Source: Marinomonas piezotolerans | Lineage (GTDB): Bacteria > Pseudomonadota > Gammaproteobacteria > Pseudomonadales > Marinomonadaceae | Assembly: GCF_003362755.1 (NCBI RefSeq) | Contig: NZ_QKRA01000011.1 | Coordinates: 1 to 64,000, forward strand | Direction of reading: 5' to 3' | DNA: 64,000 nt | Part shown: positions 59,051 through 64,000 of the stretch, piece after piece | Layout of the letters: each line of letters begins with the position of its first letter | Position numbering within the stretch: the first letter of the stretch is position 1 | The notes under the pieces: generated by a model | Databases searched by the model: none | Seen by the model: only the letters and a program-made list of their open reading frames with translations | Told to the model about the DNA's origin: nothing | Program-made: the position numbers and the translations under genes

Positions 59051-59905
59051 GTGAACAAAGACCAATTATTTGCTTTTGCTCAGCACATCACTCCACAAAA
59101 AGCACTCTCGCGTTTTGTAGGCCGTATCGCTGAATGTGAAAATACGTGGGTCAAAAACACCTTCATCGAACAATTCATTAAAAAATACAATGTAGACATG
59201 AGCGAAGCGGTAAACGAAGATGCGCTCAGTTACCGTAACTTCAATGACTTTTTCACTCGTGCAATCAAACCAGAACTACGCCCGATTGCCGATGACCCCA
59301 AAACTATCGCTTGCCCAGCAGATGGCGCAGTAAGCCAGCTGGGCGACATCGAGTATGGCACCCTTTACCAAGCGAAAAACCATACCTATAGCTTAACCGA
59401 GCTACTCGGCGGGGATGCAGAGCTTTCAACACAGTTCCTTGGTGGAAAATTCGCGACCGTCTACCTTTCACCACGAGATTACCACCGAGTTCATATGCCC
59501 CTTTCTGGCAAGCTCATTAAAACCATACATGTACCAGGCAAGCTATTCTCGGTCAACAAGGTGACCGCAGAACAAATTCCTAACGTGTTTGCTCGCAATG
59601 AGCGTACCGTTTGCTTATTTGAAACTGAAGCAGGCCCTATGGCGGTAATCTTAGTTGGCGCCATGATCGTTGCGAGTATCGAGACCGTATGGACAGGGCA
59701 AGTGACGCCGTTTAGCAAACAAGTTCAAACTTGGGACTACGCTAAGCTCGCCAATATAGAGCTTCAAAAGGGCGAAGAGATGGGACGATTCAAGTTAGGC
59801 TCAACCGCGATCGTGCTGTTTGGCAAAGACGCTATCAACTGGGATCAATCACTACAGGCCGAGACACCTACCAAAATGGGAATGCCATTCGGTACGGTAA
59901 ACTAA
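59051..59905 (+). CDS. psd: Phosphatidylserine decarboxylase proenzyme
   Basis: Psd makes phosphatidylethanolamine from phosphatidylserine at the inner membrane. The proenzyme of 284 residues cleaves itself at LGST (249-252), between Gly250 and Ser251, to give the pyruvoyl cofactor. Asp91 (PADGAVS), His148 (HRVHMP) and Ser251 form the expected processing triad. Several C-terminal residues are absent compared with E. coli (322 residues), but the core is complete. The start is GTG at 59051, with GGAA upstream. The rsgA-psd proximity is conserved in gammaproteobacteria; motAB and HDOD lie between them here. Confidence 0.96.
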   Translation: MNKDQLFAFAQHITPQKALSRFVGRIAECENTWVKNTFIEQFIKKYNVDMSEAVNEDALSYRNFNDFFTRAIKPELRPIADDPKTIACPADGAVSQLGDIEYGTLYQAKNHTYSLTELLGGDAELSTQFLGGKFATVYLSPRDYHRVHMPLSGKLIKTIHVPGKLFSVNKVTAEQIPNVFARNERTVCLFETEAGPMAVILVGAMIVASIETVWTGQVTPFSKQVQTWDYAKLANIELQKGEEMGRFKLGSTAIVLFGKDAINWDQSLQAETPTKMGMPFGTVN

Positions 59906-59921
59906 CTAAAAATAACACCAC

Positions 59922-59956
59922 AAAAAAACCGCTTCATTGTATGAAGCGGTTTTTTT
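59922..59956. terminator. Bidirectional terminator between psd and secF
   Basis: Perfect stem aaaaaaaccgcttcat/atgaagcggttttttt with a three-base loop, T tracts in both directions, between convergent genes. Confidence 0.92.
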
Positions 59957-59991
59957 ATTATTCCGTTCAAAGAGCTAATGCCACAGCCACA

Positions 59992-60897
59992 CTATGGCAG
60001 CTCGTCCTCAAACTCTTCTTTCGGTGTCGGAACAAGGTCTTCTCGAGATATATTTTGCGCCAATAGCAAATTGGCAGCGACAAAAATCGAGGAGTACGTA
60101 CCGATGATAATACCGACCAACAATGCCAGCGAAAAGTTGTGAATGCTTTCTCCACCAAAGAAGAAAAGCACCAGCAACACAAACAATGTCGTCATGGAGG
60201 TGATCACTGTACGACCGAGTGTTTGATTGATTGACTCATTAATCAAATCAAATGGCGTTGTGTCGCGCATGATTCGAAAATTCTCACGAATCCGGTCACA
60301 CACAACAATCGTGTCGTTAAGAGAGTAACCAATCACCGCGAGTATCGCAGCCAGCACCGTCAAATCGAATTCAATACCAAATAGCGAGAAAACACCCAAC
60401 GTAATGATCACGTCGTGAGCTAACGCCACCACTGAGGCCACAGAGAACTTAAACTGAAAGCGAACAGCTACGTAAATCATCACAATAGCGAGAGCAAGTA
60501 ACATACCTAGGCCGCCTTGCTCGCGCAATTCTTCGCCCACTTGCCCCCCGACATATTCAGAACGCATCAGCTCAACATTGACAGAATTATTGTCACGCAA
60601 CTGAGCCAATACTTCATCACCAAGAGTTGGTGTAAAAGCACTCCCTAGTCGTACGACCACATCAGTCGTCGAGCCAAAATTCTGCACCGTCACATCCGAG
60701 TAACCACCTTCAGCCAATAAAGAACGTACACTGTCTAACTCCGGTGCTTGCTCATATTGAACTTCAATTAATGTGCCGCCAGTAAAATCTAGGCCAAACT
60801 TTAACCCCTTAGTGGCAAGAGACCCTAAGGAAATAATGATTAACAACAAAGAGAACACCGCAACGATCTTGCGCATTGCCATAAATGGAATATTCAT
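59992..60897 (-). CDS. secF: Protein translocase subunit SecF
   Basis: SecF and SecD use the proton gradient to pull exported proteins into the periplasm. The 301-residue protein has six membrane segments: one near the N-terminus before the periplasmic P1 region (FGLDFTGGTLIEVQYEQ) and five after residue 130. The conserved segment NDTIVVCDRIRENFR and the LGRTVITSMTTLFVL stretch are present. It starts 15 bp after secD. The C-terminal tail is acidic (TPKEEFEDELP). Confidence 0.97.
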   Translation of the reverse strand: MNIPFMAMRKIVAVFSLLLIIISLGSLATKGLKFGLDFTGGTLIEVQYEQAPELDSVRSLLAEGGYSDVTVQNFGSTTDVVVRLGSAFTPTLGDEVLAQLRDNNSVNVELMRSEYVGGQVGEELREQGGLGMLLALAIVMIYVAVRFQFKFSVASVVALAHDVIITLGVFSLFGIEFDLTVLAAILAVIGYSLNDTIVVCDRIRENFRIMRDTTPFDLINESINQTLGRTVITSMTTLFVLLVLFFFGGESIHNFSLALLVGIIIGTYSSIFVAANLLLAQNISREDLVPTPKEEFEDELP

Positions 60898-60912
60898 CGT
60901 TTAATGCCCTCC

Positions 60913-62766
60913 TTATATGTACAGACGTTTGTTTTTGCGACCACCGTACACCAAATTAATTTGGGCACGTGTTACAACAATCGCAGTAAACATGGAAGTG
61001 ATAATACCTAGTGATAAGGTCACCGCAAAACCTTTAACAGGACCGGTTCCTACGGCAAACAAGATCACAGCAACCAATAGCGTCGTAATGTTCGCATCAA
61101 GGATGGTCGTAAAGGCACGATTAAAACCTGAGTGAATGGCTTGTTGAGTCGGCAAGCCCGCTTTGAGCTCCTCCCTTATTCGGGAAAATATCAATACGTT
61201 TGCGTCCACAGCCATACCCATTGTCAATACGATACCCGCTATACCTGGCAAGGTAAGCGTCGCAGAAAGCAACGACATACACGCCATAAGAAGCACAATG
61301 TTTAAGCCAAGCGAGATATTTGCAAACACACCAAACACTTTGTAATAGACCAACATGAATGCCATAACCACGAGCAAACCGATCTGAGCCGACAACACCC
61401 CAAGACGAATATTCTCAGCTCCAAGGCTTGGACCTATCGTACGCTCTTCAACGAAGTAAATAGGGGCTGCAAGCGCACCAGCACGTAACAACAGTGCCAA
61501 CTCTGAAGATTCTCGTGGACTATCTAAACCAGTAATACGGAATGAATTACCCAATGTAGTTTGGATTGTCGCCAACGAAATAATGTTTTTTTCGCTGTAA
61601 CTGCGACGCACTTCTTCGAGCTTACCATCATCCCCTTCTACAAAACGGGTACGACTCTTATGCTCAATAAACACAACCGCCATATTTCGGCCAACCGCCG
61701 TACGCGTCACCTTGGCCATCTGTTTGCCACCTTTGCCGTCTAAGCTAATGTTGACCTGCGGACGGCCATTTTCATCAAACGAAGAACTCGCATCTGCGAC
61801 ACTGTCACCAGTGATAATTACATCTCGCTCTAATCGAGCAGTACGACCACTGCCATCACGGAATGTCAAAGTATCCAGATCCCCAGCGTTGGCGTCCAAC
61901 CCTGCTTCCAGTCGGAATTCTAGGTTTGCTGTAGCACCAATGATACGTTTTGCTGCGGCCGTATCCTGCACACCAGGTAATTCAACCACAATACGATTGC
62001 TGCCTTGACGCTGCACCAAAGGCTCAGCTACACCCAGCTCATTCACGCGATTACGTAAGGTCGTTAAGTTTTGCTGCAACGCATACGCTTCAATTTCTTT
62101 CTTAGCTGGCTCGGTAAAGCCGACTTCCACAAAGAAATCGCCACCGTCTTCACGAGTGGAATATAAGTAGTCTGGGAATTGATCCTCTAGAAGAGTCTCC
62201 GCAGCAGCTTGATCACCTTGCTGTAAAAAGCGAATAGACATCACACCGTCAGCGACATCAACACTACGATAGCGAATACGCTCCTGACGCAAAGCGGCTT
62301 TCATTTCGCTCGCGGCAACATCTAGACGCTGCTTTAATGCTGCGGGGGTATCGACTTCCAATAGAAAGTGAACACCGCCGCGCAAATCCAAACCGAGTTT
62401 AGCAGGGCCTGCACCAATCGCCGCAAGCCAATCAGGTGTCGTCGGAACTAAGTTCAATGCCACCACATAGTCATCACCTAACACAGATGATATGACGGGC
62501 TTCGCCGCCAATTGGTCCTCACCATTATTGAAACGTAAGGTACCGCCAGCAGAGGTCAATTCTGCTTGTTTTAATTCTATGCCAGCTTCATTTAAAGCCT
62601 GCGCCGCAGTGTCTAAAGTGCGCTGATCGATAACAGTTGTTGTTTTTTGCGTGGATAATTGTAGTGCTGGGTCGTCAGGGTATAAATTTGGCAGCGCGTA
62701 AATAATGCCAAATGCGATCACCAGTAAGATAAGCAAATACTTCCACAAGGGGTACTTGTTAAGCAT
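60913..62766 (-). CDS. secD: Protein translocase subunit SecD
   Basis: The larger subunit of the SecDF complex, with six membrane segments and a large periplasmic head. The 617-residue protein (E. coli 615) has an N-terminal helix (YLLILLVIAFGIIYALPNLY), the P1 domain with LGLDLRGGVHFLLEVD, RVNELGVAEPLVQRQGSNRIVVELPG, and the C-terminal membrane part with GMAVDANVLIFSRIREELK, which holds the proton-relay Asp. It is preceded by yajC, with a hairpin in the 74-bp gap. Confidence 0.97.
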   Translation of the reverse strand: MLNKYPLWKYLLILLVIAFGIIYALPNLYPDDPALQLSTQKTTTVIDQRTLDTAAQALNEAGIELKQAELTSAGGTLRFNNGEDQLAAKPVISSVLGDDYVVALNLVPTTPDWLAAIGAGPAKLGLDLRGGVHFLLEVDTPAALKQRLDVAASEMKAALRQERIRYRSVDVADGVMSIRFLQQGDQAAAETLLEDQFPDYLYSTREDGGDFFVEVGFTEPAKKEIEAYALQQNLTTLRNRVNELGVAEPLVQRQGSNRIVVELPGVQDTAAAKRIIGATANLEFRLEAGLDANAGDLDTLTFRDGSGRTARLERDVIITGDSVADASSSFDENGRPQVNISLDGKGGKQMAKVTRTAVGRNMAVVFIEHKSRTRFVEGDDGKLEEVRRSYSEKNIISLATIQTTLGNSFRITGLDSPRESSELALLLRAGALAAPIYFVEERTIGPSLGAENIRLGVLSAQIGLLVVMAFMLVYYKVFGVFANISLGLNIVLLMACMSLLSATLTLPGIAGIVLTMGMAVDANVLIFSRIREELKAGLPTQQAIHSGFNRAFTTILDANITTLLVAVILFAVGTGPVKGFAVTLSLGIITSMFTAIVVTRAQINLVYGGRKNKRLYI

Positions 62767-62807
62767 GAATTGTCCTTGGAACTAGAGGAAAATATAATCC
62801 AAAAAAT

Positions 62808-62833
62808 GGAAAAGCGCCGGTTGGCGCTTTTCC
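62808..62833 (-). terminator. Hairpin between yajC and secD (possible attenuator)
   Basis: A perfect 11-bp stem ggaaaagcgcc/ggcgcttttcc with a four-base loop. On the minus strand it is followed by ATTTTTTGG, so it looks like an intrinsic terminator inside the operon, 8 bases after yajC. It may reduce secDF expression relative to yajC. Confidence 0.65.
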
Positions 62834-62840
62834 AAAGACA

Positions 62841-63167
62841 TTAGATTGATTTCAATGTGCCTTTAGGAAGCACTGCAGCAACCGCTGACTTTTGAAATTT
62901 CATCTCAATGTTTTCAGCAACATCTAGTACAACATAGTTGTCGTCAACCTTTGTTACTTTACCTAGAACGCCGCCGCTTGTTACCACTTCTGTACCTTTC
63001 GCTAAGGAAGCAAGCAAGTTTTTATGCTCTTTTGTGCGCTTAGCTTGTGGACGCCACATTAAGAAATAGAAAATGATGACGAAACCTACCAACAGAACCA
63101 GGTTAAAAATACCGGCATCTGCTGGAGCGCCACCGTCAGCGTAAGCTGGTGAGATCAAAGCGATCAT
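62841..63167 (-). CDS. yajC: Sec translocase auxiliary protein YajC
   Basis: YajC is a small bitopic protein that associates with SecDF. The 108-residue protein has one membrane helix (about 17-38, LVLLVGFVIIFYFLMWRPQAKR) with the positive RPQAKRTKEHK loop on the cytoplasmic side, and a small domain with GTEVVTSGGVLGKVTKVDD. Length is similar to E. coli (110). It lies between tgt (72 bp) and secD, in the conserved tgt-yajC-secD-secF order. Confidence 0.97.
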   Translation of the reverse strand: MIALISPAYADGGAPADAGIFNLVLLVGFVIIFYFLMWRPQAKRTKEHKNLLASLAKGTEVVTSGGVLGKVTKVDDNYVVLDVAENIEMKFQKSAVAAVLPKGTLKSI

Positions 63168-63239
63168 GTTGTTTACTCTCCAATGGTTAAAAAAACAATA
63201 GTGCTCTTACTGATCCAGAAAAAGCACAACTTCTGGTTA

Positions 63240-64000
<761 letters not shown>

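Overview
The window looks like a chromosomal segment of a marine gammaproteobacterium of the Oceanospirillales type, for example Marinomonas or a relative. This is inferred from gene content, protein similarity as I remember the families, and moderate-to-low GC; no search was run. Nearly every gene is a conserved housekeeping gene, and most are complete. The left edge holds the end of an IS3-family transposase. The right edge cuts tgt.

Positions 1-9.5 kb hold the IS3 remnant, a class II DAHP synthase behind an XRE-cupin regulator, a sulfurtransferase-like protein with the PpiC prolyl isomerase, a two-receiver protein, mutT-argJ, secA and lpxC. Positions 9.5-26.2 kb hold the full division and cell wall (dcw) cluster on the minus strand. 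In transcription order it is mraZ-rsmH-ftsL-ftsI-murE-murF-mraY-murD-ftsW-murG-murC-ddlB-ftsQ-ftsA-ftsZ, followed by lpxC and secA. Many of these genes overlap by a few bases, and ddlB (TTG), ftsL (GTG) and murG (GTG) use non-ATG starts. A triple 10-bp-spaced GTGGG-like repeat just before mraZ fits a MraZ operator. Immediately upstream lies rnpB (RNase P RNA) with a readable promoter, P1 helix and terminator, and then a CpxRA-like two-component pair.

Positions 29-40.2 kb hold class I fumarase, a large coiled-coil protein with three DUF2786-like segments (the least explained gene here), a HIT protein, an SMP-30-type hydrolase, proS, a PagL-like outer membrane protein, arsC-wrbA-DUF2069, a YegD-type Hsp70 and a diguanylate cyclase. 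Positions 40.2-53.2 kb hold the classical hfq superoperon region on the minus strand: nnr-tsaE / amiB-mutL-miaA-hfq-hflX-hflK-hflC / DUF2065-hisZ-purA. Positions 53.2-59.9 kb hold a TSUP permease, orn, rsgA, motAB, an HDOD signalling protein and psd. Positions 59.9-64 kb hold tgt-yajC-secD-secF.

Together the genes cover peptidoglycan precursor synthesis, septum assembly, lipid A commitment, protein export (SecA, SecDF-YajC), RNA and tRNA maturation, mismatch repair and membrane quality control. I found no CRISPR array, prophage, tRNA or rRNA, and no convincing undescribed multi-gene system. The more interesting signals are local: the DUF2786 repeat protein, a degenerate receiver domain, a PagL-like protein with an unusual active-site region, an endonuclease-type MutL, and several intra-operon hairpins.
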